NCBI RefSeq assembly: GCF_014216315.1
Contig: NZ_CP045702.1
Coordinates: forward strand, 7,410,455 to 7,474,454
Direction of reading: 5' to 3'
Origin: Streptomyces finlayi
GTDB lineage: Bacteria; Actinomycetota; Actinomycetes; Streptomycetales; Streptomycetaceae
Length of the DNA stretch: 64,000 nt
A program made the position numbers and the translations under genes. Of this stretch, positions 46,847 to 55,126 are shown one piece after another (the first letter of the stretch is position 1; each line of letters starts with the position of its first letter). Below the pieces are notes generated by a model that searched no databases, had not been told where the DNA came from, and saw only the letters and a list, made by a program, of their open reading frames with translations.

Positions 46847-47898
46847 CCGCCGAGCGCTCCGACGCCATCGAGAGTGTCCGCACGGCCTTCGACGACCACC
46901 TGGCCCGAGCGGACGAGACCGCCGCCGTGGCACTCGTCCTGGAACTTCTCGCCAGCGGCGTCAGCGCCGAGGACGTGCTGCTCGGCCTGATCGCACCCGC
47001 CCAGGCAGCGGTTGGCGAGCACTGGGTGACCAACGAGTGGAGTGTGGCCCAGGAACACGCGGCCACCCATGTCAGCAACCGGGCAGTCTCCGCACTCGCC
47101 GCCGCGACAGCGGTCCCCGACCATCCTCTCGGGAGCGTCGTGGTGGCCTGTCCGGACGGCGAATGGCACACCCTGCCCGCCCACATTGTTGCGGAGGTGC
47201 TGCGACTGCGCGGCTTCACGGTGCGGTTCCTCGGTGCCGGGGTACCCACGGCACACCTGATCTCGTATCTCCATCAGAACGGCTCTGATCTGATCGTCCT
47301 GTCGTGCATGCTGGCGGTGCGCCTGCCCCGGGTGTACCACACGATCGAGGCGTGCCGACTGGCGCGTGTCCCGGTCATGGTCGGTGGCGCCGGCTTCGGA
47401 CCGGACGGCATCTGGGCCCGTGCGCTGGGTGCCGACCTCTACGCGCGCACCGCGGTGGACGCCGCGGACCTGCTGGTGGGACAGTGGCCGCCGCCGCTGT
47501 CCGGGGAGCCCGCACTGGACCACCTGGCTGACGGGGAGTACACCCAACTCGTCAGCCGTCGCGGTGAGCTTCTGCGGCACCTGGCCGACCACCTGCGCCG
47601 GCACTTCCCGCCGATGGGCCGGTGCGCCGACGACCGGTACGAGGCCGCTGTCGAGGACCTGGGGTTCCTGGTGGATTTCCTCGCCGCGGGTGTCTTCGTC
47701 GACGACCCGCGCGTGTTCACCGACTTCCTGCTGTTCCTCGCCGGTGTGCTGGCCCACCGCGGTATACCGCCGGCCGGCCTGGACCTGGCGGTCCAGGCCC
47801 TCTGCGAGCCGTTGAGTGATCTTCCCCGCGCCCTGACCCATCTGGCCGCGGGCCGAGGACGACTGGAGCGGGCCGGACACACCTGGGCGGACGCCTGA
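46843..47898 (+). CDS. Cobalamin-binding photoreceptor-like protein (Wx9EH)
   Basis: 351 residues from GTG 46843, overlapping the phosphatase stop. Residues ~5-90 form a helical B12-binding cap with W61 and E71-H72 in WVTNEWSVAQEH, the exact Wx9EH signature of CarH/LitR-type adenosylcobalamin photoreceptors. Residues ~97-220 are a Rossmann-like cobalamin domain with DGEWHTLP (H109 as lower axial ligand, usual ExHxxG with G to P), VLRLRGFTVRFLGAGVP, DLIVLSC and VMVGGAGFG. The C-terminal ~130 residues are helical with no recognised domain. There is no MerR DNA-binding domain, so it should signal through a partner, most simply the adjacent phosphatase. Confidence 0.8.
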   Translation: MTAERSDAIESVRTAFDDHLARADETAAVALVLELLASGVSAEDVLLGLIAPAQAAVGEHWVTNEWSVAQEHAATHVSNRAVSALAAATAVPDHPLGSVVVACPDGEWHTLPAHIVAEVLRLRGFTVRFLGAGVPTAHLISYLHQNGSDLIVLSCMLAVRLPRVYHTIEACRLARVPVMVGGAGFGPDGIWARALGADLYARTAVDAADLLVGQWPPPLSGEPALDHLADGEYTQLVSRRGELLRHLADHLRRHFPPMGRCADDRYEAAVEDLGFLVDFLAAGVFVDDPRVFTDFLLFLAGVLAHRGIPPAGLDLAVQALCEPLSDLPRALTHLAAGRGRLERAGHTWADA

Positions 47899-48377
47899 TC
47901 CCTGCGGCAGATTCGGGACACGCACGCGTACCGGGCGATCGGCTCATCCGGTGATCACCGGCGGTGGTGCCGCTCGGGCTGGCGCTTGCCGGACGCGAGC
48001 GCACCTCCTTCCGGGACTGTGCCGAGGCACCGGACCGTGCGCTAGCTGTCCTGTCCCGGGAGGTTGTGGACAGTGGCGATGATCATCTTCGGGGGGCCTT
48101 CGGCAGAGGGCAACAGTCATGCCGGGCCCAGAGGCCAGCGGTCGCGTTGCAGGACCGCGAAAGAGTTAACGGGCCACATCAGCACCGCAGGGGATGGGGG
48201 GCGAACTCGCTCTCGGCGCGCGGACCGTCCCGGAGAGCGGCGGGTGCGGCGGCGGGTGCGGCGGTTCGTTGTGCCACTCGTGTGGCTTTTGGCGGGGCAG
48301 CGACGTGATTGCCGTCATCCCCACCCGGACGGGACGACCATGCAGACGTACTGCGGCGCCGACCCTCGGGAGGAATT
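47899..48377. other. 479-bp gap before heliorhodopsin
   Basis: No supported gene on either strand; frames here show no recognisable motifs. GGGAGGAA at 48368-48375 is the probable ribosome site of the heliorhodopsin gene. A promoter must lie here if that gene is transcribed alone, but I cannot place one. Confidence 0.4.
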
Positions 48378-49160
48378 TTGAGAAGAGAGGACGGCACACC
48401 GGTGGCCACCGGTGTCACCGCCGAACGCCTCGCCGGGCTCCGTGCGTGGAACGTGGGGCTCACGCTGCTGCACCTGGTCCAGGCCCTGGCGATCCTCTTC
48501 CTCGCCGGCAGCTTCTCGATCACCGTCACCTCCTCTCTGCCCGAGGGGCCCCCAGGGACGAAGGCGCCTGCCCCCGAAGCACTGTTCGACGTGCCGATCG
48601 GCTGGGCCGTCGCCGTCTTCCTCACCCTCGCGGCACTGGACCACCTGCTGACGGCGACGGTGTGCCGCGGCACCTACGAACGCGACCTCAGACGCGGCAT
48701 CAACCGATTCAGGTGGCTGGAGTACGCGCTGAGCGCGACCCTGATGGTGCTCCTCATCGGCTTCTACTCGGGCATCACCAGCCTCAACGCCGTCATCGCC
48801 GTGATCGGCGCCAACGTCGGGATGATTCTCTTCGGCTGGATCGAGGAGGAGATGAACCCGCCGGGACGGGTGGTGACCACGATGCTCCCGTTCTGGTTCG
48901 GGACGCTGGTCGGTGTGACGCCGTGGCTCTCGATCACGTACAACATCGTCGCGACCGGGGCCATCCCCGGCTTCGTGTACGGGATCGTTCTCGTCCAGGC
49001 CGCCCTCTTCTTCAGCTTCGGTCTCAACCAGTGGCTCCAGTACCGCGGAGTCGGCCGGTGGTCCGACTACGCATACGGGGAGAAGGCCTACCTGGTTCTC
49101 AGCCTCGTGGCGAAGTCACTTCTGGCCTGGCAGATCTTCACCGGCTCGCTGGCCGGCTGA
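48378..49160 (+). CDS. Heliorhodopsin
   Basis: 260 residues if started at TTG 48378, which follows GGGAGGAA; GTG 48402 is an alternative. Seven hydrophobic helices are evident. The retinal Schiff-base lysine is K246 in SLVAKSLLAWQIF and the counter-ion Glu is E115 in RWLEYALSA, both hallmark heliorhodopsin motifs; TPWLSITYNI, LFGWIEEEMN and FFSFGLNQWLQY are also family-typical. Heliorhodopsins are inverted in the membrane compared with type 1 rhodopsins and do not pump ions; they are thought to be sensors or enzyme regulators. Length matches the ~253-residue reference. It lies beside a B12 photoreceptor-like gene, which supports a sensory role. Confidence 0.92.
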   Translation: MRREDGTPVATGVTAERLAGLRAWNVGLTLLHLVQALAILFLAGSFSITVTSSLPEGPPGTKAPAPEALFDVPIGWAVAVFLTLAALDHLLTATVCRGTYERDLRRGINRFRWLEYALSATLMVLLIGFYSGITSLNAVIAVIGANVGMILFGWIEEEMNPPGRVVTTMLPFWFGTLVGVTPWLSITYNIVATGAIPGFVYGIVLVQAALFFSFGLNQWLQYRGVGRWSDYAYGEKAYLVLSLVAKSLLAWQIFTGSLAG

Positions 49161-49240
49161 ACCTCCTTCGTCCGGGGTGGTTCCCCGGCCCCCACGCCAC
49201 GCGACCGCCTTTCCACGCGTCGCTGTTCCGCCAGGGAGGA

Positions 49241-49281
49241 CTCCTGACGCGGTGTCGCGGGTTCGAATCCTGCCGGAGGCT
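49241..49281 (+). tRNA. 3' fragment of tRNA-Arg(CCT), probable old attachment site
   Basis: GCGGG-TTCGAAT-CCTGC (49257-49273) is a perfect T-arm with canonical loop, followed by CGGAGGC, the 3' acceptor strand of Streptomyces tRNA-Arg(CCT). CTCCTGA at 49241 fits the anticodon loop. The matching 5' strand GCCTCCG and the D-arm are absent upstream. This is the pattern left when an integrative element uses a tRNA 3' end as attachment site. Confidence 0.6.
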
Positions 49282-49283
49282 TG

Positions 49284-49320
49284 GAGAAGCAGCGGGCCCT
49301 GACCCCGTCTGCTGCTTTCT
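49284..49320 (+). terminator. Hairpin after tRNA fragment
   Basis: AGAAGCAG (49285-49292) can pair with CTGCTTTCT (49312-49320) around a GC-rich loop. The position right after the tRNA 3' end fits a tRNA terminator carried along with the fragment. Confidence 0.4.
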
Positions 49321-49329
49321 GCGGTGCGG

Positions 49330-49407
49330 GTTCACTGTCGCGGGGTGAGAGATCGGGATAGGTGCACTGTTCTGGGTGGTATCGCATGACGGGTGACGTT
49401 GTCTCAG
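49330..49407 (+). repeat. Second copy of TniA-type element end
   Basis: GTTCACTGTC, GTGAGAGATC, TATCGC and TGTCTCAG appear in the same order and spacing as at 46105-46184, same orientation. No transposase ORF follows. The two copies bracket the phosphatase/B12/heliorhodopsin genes as direct repeats. The rest of the stretch to 49602 shows only short frames. Confidence 0.55.
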
Positions 49408-49602
49408 GCTTACTTCACCCTCCGACCCCTCGCCCGCTACGGCACGGAACGCCTGAAGCGCCACTCGGTCGTCTTCAGCTGACAGGGCCCCGTATCCGTG
49501 GTCCGCGTCAGGCATGTTCCGGTCCGGTTGCCGGTCGTACCTCCTCATGGGAACGTGAGATGGGGGTTGACTGCTTGGTCGAGGTACGTCGAGGTACTGC
49601 CC

Positions 49603-52158
49603 ATGGATGCCAAGATCGTCGAACGCAAGGGCCTCCAACTGGCGGAGGATCCCCGTCTCCTCTCCCCGCCCCGCGTGGACCAGCCGGTCTATCAGTGCGC
49701 CACCTCCGTGGTCGTCTTCGACTACGTCCCCGGTGCCGACGTCGAGGTCGAGGTCGACGGCGTCGGCGCACCGGTGGTCAACGGTGGCTGTCCCTGGCCC
49801 CTCGGCGTCACCGTGCCCCTGCCTGGCGCTCTGGCGGCGACCCAGGAGGTGCGGGCGCGGCAGACGACTGCGACGGCGCAGAGCGACTGGTCCGCCCCGG
49901 TGACGGTCCGTGACCACACCGTGGACTTCCCCGCGGGTCCCCCGCGGCCGCAGATCAATCCCGCTCCGGTCCATGCCTGCGGCGTCCGCACGGGTGTCAC
50001 CAATCTGCTGACCGGCGGGAACGTCTGGATCACCGCTAACGGCACCGAGGTCGGCCGGCAGGATGGCTGCGGGCCGGTACAGGGTGTGGACGTGAGCCCG
50101 GCGTACGCCCTCGCGCAGCAGGCACGCGCCTGGTTCGAGTTGTGCGGGGACCCGAGTCCGCCGTCCGTCGGGCACAACGCGCTGTTCCCGCCGCAACCGC
50201 TGCCCGCGCCGACCGTCGACTCGGTCTACGGGAGCGACCCCCAGCAGGTGGTCGTGCACGGCGTCGTGAACGGTGCGAAAGTCACCGTCTACCGTGGGGG
50301 CACGCCACTGGGTACCTGGGGCTGTTGGGGCGGGACGCTGGCCGTCGGCGGACTGGGCCCGTTCACGACTGCGGAACCGCCAAGCGCGACGCAGGCGATG
50401 TGCCCGGAGGACCCGCCCAGCCTGCCGGGTATCGGGACGGTGCTGCCATGTTCCAGTCTGCCGCCGCCTCAGGTCGGCCCGGTGCAGGCCGGGGACGCGC
50501 ACATCACGCTCTCCGCGTTCGTCCCCGGTGCGGTCGTCCGCGCGTGGCTCGACGGAACGCTCGTGGGCGTCGGCGGCGGACCGATGGTGACGCTGACCAA
50601 GACCGTGGCCCATGGTGACACCCTGCACGTGGTCCAAGACCTCGGCGGCTGTTACGGCCTGTACGCCGTGGAGATCCGCGTGGCCTGCGTGGACCCGCCG
50701 AGCGCGGGAAACCCGTCCTGGCTCGACCTGTTCCCGGTGGGCCGGCTCGAATACGGCGTCGGCGGCAACAAGGGCAGCGTCTACTATCCGGCTCAGGACG
50801 ACGGCGTGAACCAGCCGTTCAACCAGCGGCTGTCGGCGCTGGGGCGGGTGCCGATTGTCTTCATGGCGCACGGCATGCACTCGGCCTCTGACCCGAGCTA
50901 CCTCGGTTACGACTACTTCCAGCACGACCTCGCGAAGATGGGCGTCATCGCCGTGTCCATCGACTGCAACGCCCTGAACAACGGTGCCAGCGGGTTCGCC
51001 AATATCGAGGACCGGGCGGACCTGATCATCGAGAACATCAAGCACTTTCAGGCGGTCGACGCCGATCCGGGTTCAATGTTCCACCACAGCATCGACTTCG
51101 GCCGGGTGGGATTGATGGGCCACTCCCGGGCCGGGGAGGCGGTGGTGATCGTCCCCAGCCTCGTCTCCCTCCCCGGCGTCACCATCAGGTCGGCCCTCTC
51201 GCTGGCCCCCACCAACTGGGCGAACTACGACGGTCTGCCGAGCGTCCAGCCCGCTCCCAGCCACGCGTTCATGACTCTGCTGCCGGCGGGCGACGGCGAC
51301 GTATCGTCCAACAACGGCGCGCAGTTCTACGACCTGGCCGCGCCCGGGCCGTTCAAGTCCCAGCAGTACGTCGACTTCACCAACCACAACTTCTTCAACC
51401 GGCAGTGGCTCGATGACGACAGTCTGTGGACGCCGCCTCAGCCCGCGGTGATCGACCGGGCGGACCACGAGCGCATCCTGGCGGCGTACGGCTGTGCCCT
51501 GTACCGGTCCACCCTGCTGGGGCACGGCAGTGCCACCGCGTATCTCGACGGTTCGGTGCTGCCCGCAGGAGTACTCACCCACTACGTCCACCTGGCCTTC
51601 GCGCGACAGGACGTGCTGACGGTCGACAACCATCAGGACGGGAACACCATCGAGAAGAACTCCCTGGGACGGCCGACCGCGCAGTTGTCCGGTCTGAGCG
51701 CGGACGAGTTCCCCTTCCAGCAGGTCCCCGGGGCCTTCAACGACTCCTTCTACGGTGAGACAACCGGCATGGTGGCTCTGGCGGGCGCCGGTGGCCGGAC
51801 CTTCCGGTCCGAACTCACCGAGCCCACCGATCTGGTGGGCACCGAGCTGTGGATCCGTGCCGCCGAGGTGACGGACGGATCGCAAGTTCCCCCGGGTGCC
51901 ACCGGGTTCGAATTGGGCGTCGAGGACACGAACGGCAACCGGGCCTGGTTGGACTCCGACGTGGTGGGCGGACTTCCGCGTCCGTATCCGCGCAACCCGG
52001 GTCTGATCAAGTCGATGCCGACGACGCTGCGCTTCCATGCAGGATGCTTCGGCAGGGAGGAGCGGCTGCGGCTGGACGAGATCGTGGCCGTCCTCATCCG
52101 CTGCAACCGCGAGGACGAGCGAGACCTCGCCTTCGACGATCTCCAGATCGTCAAGTAG
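49603..52158 (+). CDS. Large alpha/beta hydrolase with N-terminal beta-domains
   Basis: 851 residues from ATG 49603, with GAGGTA 6 bp upstream. Residues ~20-370 hold three Ig-like or similar beta-domains, each with a V-x-G-A-x-V core (VPGADVEVEVDG, VNGAKVTVYRGG, VPGAVVRAWLDG). Residues ~380-650 are an alpha/beta hydrolase: VFMAHGMHSAS (oxyanion loop), nucleophile S508 in GLMGHSRAG, acid D564 or D566 in PAGDGD, and H595 in FTNHNFF. A C-terminal beta-sandwich follows. There is no signal peptide or membrane helix, so it appears cytoplasmic or exported by another route. The substrate is unknown; an esterase or PHB-depolymerase-like activity is possible. Confidence 0.75.
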   Translation: MDAKIVERKGLQLAEDPRLLSPPRVDQPVYQCATSVVVFDYVPGADVEVEVDGVGAPVVNGGCPWPLGVTVPLPGALAATQEVRARQTTATAQSDWSAPVTVRDHTVDFPAGPPRPQINPAPVHACGVRTGVTNLLTGGNVWITANGTEVGRQDGCGPVQGVDVSPAYALAQQARAWFELCGDPSPPSVGHNALFPPQPLPAPTVDSVYGSDPQQVVVHGVVNGAKVTVYRGGTPLGTWGCWGGTLAVGGLGPFTTAEPPSATQAMCPEDPPSLPGIGTVLPCSSLPPPQVGPVQAGDAHITLSAFVPGAVVRAWLDGTLVGVGGGPMVTLTKTVAHGDTLHVVQDLGGCYGLYAVEIRVACVDPPSAGNPSWLDLFPVGRLEYGVGGNKGSVYYPAQDDGVNQPFNQRLSALGRVPIVFMAHGMHSASDPSYLGYDYFQHDLAKMGVIAVSIDCNALNNGASGFANIEDRADLIIENIKHFQAVDADPGSMFHHSIDFGRVGLMGHSRAGEAVVIVPSLVSLPGVTIRSALSLAPTNWANYDGLPSVQPAPSHAFMTLLPAGDGDVSSNNGAQFYDLAAPGPFKSQQYVDFTNHNFFNRQWLDDDSLWTPPQPAVIDRADHERILAAYGCALYRSTLLGHGSATAYLDGSVLPAGVLTHYVHLAFARQDVLTVDNHQDGNTIEKNSLGRPTAQLSGLSADEFPFQQVPGAFNDSFYGETTGMVALAGAGGRTFRSELTEPTDLVGTELWIRAAEVTDGSQVPPGATGFELGVEDTNGNRAWLDSDVVGGLPRPYPRNPGLIKSMPTTLRFHAGCFGREERLRLDEIVAVLIRCNREDERDLAFDDLQIVK

Positions 52159-52194
52159 CCGAGCCCGCGCCCCGGGACGGAGAGGAGGCGGAAC

Positions 52195-52620
52195 ATGTCA
52201 GTCGATGCCGGTTCCGAACTGCCGGGTCGTTCCCGGCCGGACTGGAACCTCCCCGACGTGCTGGACATCCGGTTTCTCGGACGCCGGCTCTACGAGAGGC
52301 GCCCGCCGCGCAACTTCCGGTCCGCCCTGGCTGACCGCACCGAAGCGGTCGAGTTCCTGGTCACCTTGAGTGGCCCGGTCCCTGCCCGCGCCCTCGGCCC
52401 CGCCCTGTTCATCGGAGACGTCCGCGTCGTCGAGTGCTCCCCGGCGACCGAACCCGGAGCCGGGGCTGAAGGCGAATACCGGCTCCGCTTCCAGTACACG
52501 GATCCCGACCGCCTTGCCGAACTGGCCTCCGGCACCCCGATCACCTGGGGCTGGGCGGACACCCCGGACCCCGACCGTCGCACCACTGGCTTCCGCTACA
52601 CCACCGAACCGGACGCCTGA
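52195..52620 (+). CDS. Small conserved hypothetical protein, hydrolase partner
   Basis: 141 residues from ATG 52195, preceded by GGAGAGGAGG. It is 36 bp behind the hydrolase stop and probably in the same transcript. The sequence is beta-rich (VEFLVTLSGPVPARAL, GPALFIGDVRVVE, YRLRFQYTD, ITWGWAD) with no signal peptide or known catalytic motif. I do not recognise the family. Confidence 0.6.
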   Translation: MSVDAGSELPGRSRPDWNLPDVLDIRFLGRRLYERRPPRNFRSALADRTEAVEFLVTLSGPVPARALGPALFIGDVRVVECSPATEPGAGAEGEYRLRFQYTDPDRLAELASGTPITWGWADTPDPDRRTTGFRYTTEPDA

Positions 52621-52784
52621 CTTGGAGCACGGCCACGGGCCGGGAGGTCGTTGACCAGAGCCAGGGCTGCCGTCAGACCGGTGGCAGATCGTCCGGATCC
52701 GCATCCCGTGCAGGCATCAGCTCGAACCCTGGTCTGCCCGCGCTTTGTGCCCGGCGGGCTTCAGGACCGGCGGGGCCGCTTGCC

Positions 52785-52810
52785 AAACCTACCTATCGAT
52801 AGGTAGGTTT
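52785..52810. promoter_or_regulatory. Perfect 26-bp palindromic TetR operator
   Basis: The half-site AAACCTACCTATC (52785-52797) is followed directly by its exact reverse complement to 52810. It sits just before the remnant ABC-transporter reading frame and the TetR gene at 53263, the usual place of an autoregulatory operator. Confidence 0.8.
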
Positions 52811-52815
52811 TAGGT

Positions 52816-53257
52816 ATGGGCAATGTCGCCACCTCATCCATCCGTGCCGTCGGGCTCGGCCGGGACTTCGGAGCATCCGGCTCGCCCGCCCCGGCGCCGA
52901 CGGCGAGACGCTCACCCTGGCCTCCGCCGGCCTCCGCCGGCCTCCGCCGGCCTGGCCGCCGCGGTCGGCCTCCACACCGGCAACAGCTCGGCGGTCGGCT
53001 CCGTGACCCTCGTCTTCTTCCCACTCTCCTTCTTCACCGCCACCTTCGTCCCGCGTGACCAGCTCGGCGGCTGGATGGCCCACGCCGCCGACATCAACCC
53101 GCTCACCCCGCCGCTGGAAGCCATGCGCAGCCTGCTCACCGCACCCTGGAACGAGCAGAACCTGCTGCCGGGCGCCCTCGTCGCTCTCGCCATCCTGGTG
53201 GCGGGCGCCGCCGCGGCCCACCTCACCCTGACCCGCCGTACCCGTACAGGAGTCTGA
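52816..53257 (+). pseudogene. Gutted ABC transporter (ATPase start fused to permease end)
   Basis: ATG 52816 opens SSIRAVGLGRDFG, the typical N-terminus of a drug-efflux ABC ATPase. After ~20 codons the sequence runs through a CTCCGCCGGC tandem repeat (52921-52953) and, in another frame, becomes the C-terminus of an ABC-2 permease: SAVGSVTLVFFPLSFF, LGGWMAHAADINPLTPPLEA and a last transmembrane helix ending at 53257. Walker motifs and most of the permease are missing. A deletion, possibly between short repeats, removed ~1.5 kb or more. The TetR gene follows after 5 bp. Confidence 0.65.
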
Positions 53258-53262
53258 CCACC

Positions 53263-53850
53263 ATGCCCCGCCAGAGCGACACCCGCGCCCGTGCCCGCGA
53301 CGAGTTCGCCCGCCGACTCGCCGACTACGGCTACCTCGGCGTCTCCCTCGACGACATCGCCAAAGCCGTCGACGTGAAGAAGGCCAGCCTCTACCACCAC
53401 TTCCCCGGCGGAAAACCCGCCCTGTTCATGGAGGTGGCCGACCACTACACCAAGGAAGCCTCGGCCCTCCTCCAGAGCGCACTCGCCACCCCCGGCACCC
53501 TGCGCGACAAGCTCCTCGCCCTCGCCGCCTCCTACGCCCGGGGCACCTACAACTCCGCGCTCAGCAACCAGATCTACTACGCGACCCGCCACCTCGAAGA
53601 GGACCAGCGCGCCGAGGTCTCCCACGCCTACGTGCGCGGCCTCATCCAGCCCGTCACCGACCTCATGGTCCAGGCGGTGGCCACGGGCGAACTGCGCGAA
53701 GCCGACCCGGGCTTCCTCGCCACCGCCTTCATGGAGCTCGCCGCCACCGTCCACCCCCCACAGGACGACTGCACCCCGGCCACCACCGACCGCCTGGCCC
53801 AGGACGTCGTCGACCTCTTTCTGCGCGGAGCCGGCCCGGACACCCCCTGA
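53263..53850 (+). CDS. TetR/AcrR-family regulator of the lost efflux pump
   Basis: 195 residues from ATG 53263. The HTH is VSLDDIAKAVDVKKASLYHHF (residues ~28-48). The C-terminal ligand-binding domain is helical with YARGTYNSALSNQIYYATRHL. As last gene of the former efflux operon, with a perfect palindrome upstream of the first gene, it was probably an autorepressor released by the pump's substrate. The protein appears intact although its targets are gone. Confidence 0.85.
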   Translation: MPRQSDTRARARDEFARRLADYGYLGVSLDDIAKAVDVKKASLYHHFPGGKPALFMEVADHYTKEASALLQSALATPGTLRDKLLALAASYARGTYNSALSNQIYYATRHLEEDQRAEVSHAYVRGLIQPVTDLMVQAVATGELREADPGFLATAFMELAATVHPPQDDCTPATTDRLAQDVVDLFLRGAGPDTP

Positions 53851-54469
53851 CCCGAGCCCTCAGCCCTCAAGCACCCGGCCATGACACCCTTTTATGGATC
53901 ATGCGCGGCGTCCGTGCGCCACCAGTTTCGTGAAGATCCACCCGGATGTGCGGATGCGGGGTGCATGTTCGGGCGTGGCGGTTCTGTAACCGCTGACACT
54001 GCCATGCACGGGGAGGGTGTCGACGGAAGCGCGGATCGGCGTCGATCCGCTCTGGCTCCACCGCGGCTCCGGCCAAGGCGAGAAGCGACTGCGCCGGCAG
54101 GTCCGCAAGCCCAAAGAGGTGCGGGCCGCCGACGGCCGAGGAGATCGCCCAGCTGAAGACCGGCGTCGAGGTGCTGGTCGGCGCCCTGCACCAGTCGATG
54201 ACGGAGAACCGTCTGCTGCGCCGGCAGCTCGCCGACCGCACTGGCGTGGTCCGCACGCTGCCCACGCAATCCCGCATCGGACACACCACACATCCGCTGT
54301 ATCCGACCTCATGCCCTCCTCGGACTGCTGATCGTCTCCCGCGCCGGGAACGCGGTCGGCATCGGCTGTCCGCCGCCTATGGCGCGCTGCCTACTCCTGA
54401 TGACCCAGCCTCACGATCACGGTCGGGTCGCCCCCGCTGAGCGCCTTCGGTGATCCGTCAACCGTTTAC
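53851..54469 (+). other. 619-bp gap with a possible broken coiled-coil ORF
   Basis: Plus-strand frames read RIGVDPLWLHRGSGQGEKR and, after a frame change near 54128, EEIAQLKTGVEVLVGALHQ and TENRLLRRQLADRTGV. The latter resembles the coiled-coil accessory proteins of some site-specific recombinase operons, but I cannot assign it. No start site or promoter is evident. Confidence 0.3.
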
Positions 54470-55093
54470 TCAGAGGGGAAGTTCGGTGATGCTGAGGGCG
54501 AAGTCCAGGTTTCCCACCCCGTGGTTGGCGAGGCCTACCGTGACCACCCCCGCTCCTTCCAGCCAGTGCGCCATTTTCAGGCCGCCGACGTCCAGCGGGC
54601 GCAGCCCGAGGCTCTCGACGAACGCCTCCACACTTGCCTTGGCCTGCGCATTGTCGCCGGCGATGAAGACGTCGGGCCGCCCCTTCTCCAGGACATGGCG
54701 GAAGACGGTGTTGAACGCCTTCACCACGCTGGCGCCGGCCGGGGCCGCTTTGGCGACTTCCTGCGCGATCGAGGTCTCCTCCCGGTGGGCCAGCCCGTCG
54801 AACGTGGAGTTGAAGGGATTGCTGATGTCGACGATGACCTTGTTCGCGAGAGCGTCTCCGTACTGGGTGACGGCCGGCATGACCCCGCTGTGCAACAGGG
54901 CCACGATGACGATGTCCCCGGCCGGGGCGGTGCCCCATTCTCCGGTCGTGGCGCCGTCGCCGAGCGCCTTGGCCAGGCCGGCGGCCTTGGACTGATCGCG
55001 GCCCATGACCTCGACGGTGTTGCCGCCCGCTGTGGCCCGCGCGCCGATGGTGCGGGCCATGTTCCCGGTGCCGATGATGCTGATGCTGCTCAT
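54470..55093 (-). CDS. NADPH-dependent F420 reductase-like oxidoreductase
   Basis: 207 residues from ATG 55093 with AGGAC upstream. The N-terminal nucleotide-binding loop is ISIIGTGNMARTIG (GxGxxA) followed by VEVMGRDQSKA; further motifs are DIVIVALLHSG, VIVDISNPF, VVKAFNTVF and VFIAGDNAQAK. This is the F420:NADP oxidoreductase/YdiF-like NAD(P)-binding family, ~200 residues, as here. Known members pass hydride between NADPH and F420 or act as imine or metalloreductase relatives; the exact acceptor is uncertain. It follows the SDR gene by 33 bp and is probably co-transcribed with it. Confidence 0.8.
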   Translation of the reverse strand: MSSISIIGTGNMARTIGARATAGGNTVEVMGRDQSKAAGLAKALGDGATTGEWGTAPAGDIVIVALLHSGVMPAVTQYGDALANKVIVDISNPFNSTFDGLAHREETSIAQEVAKAAPAGASVVKAFNTVFRHVLEKGRPDVFIAGDNAQAKASVEAFVESLGLRPLDVGGLKMAHWLEGAGVVTVGLANHGVGNLDFALSITELPL

Positions 55094-55126
55094 GAGATGT
55101 CCTGCCCTGGTTGTGTGTTGTCCGGT

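Noticed and set aside
48378..49160. Heliorhodopsin as a proton-pumping rhodopsin
   Set aside because: The motifs (EYALSA, VAKSLLAWQ, IEEEMN) are those of heliorhodopsin; the DTE/DTD pump motif is absent.
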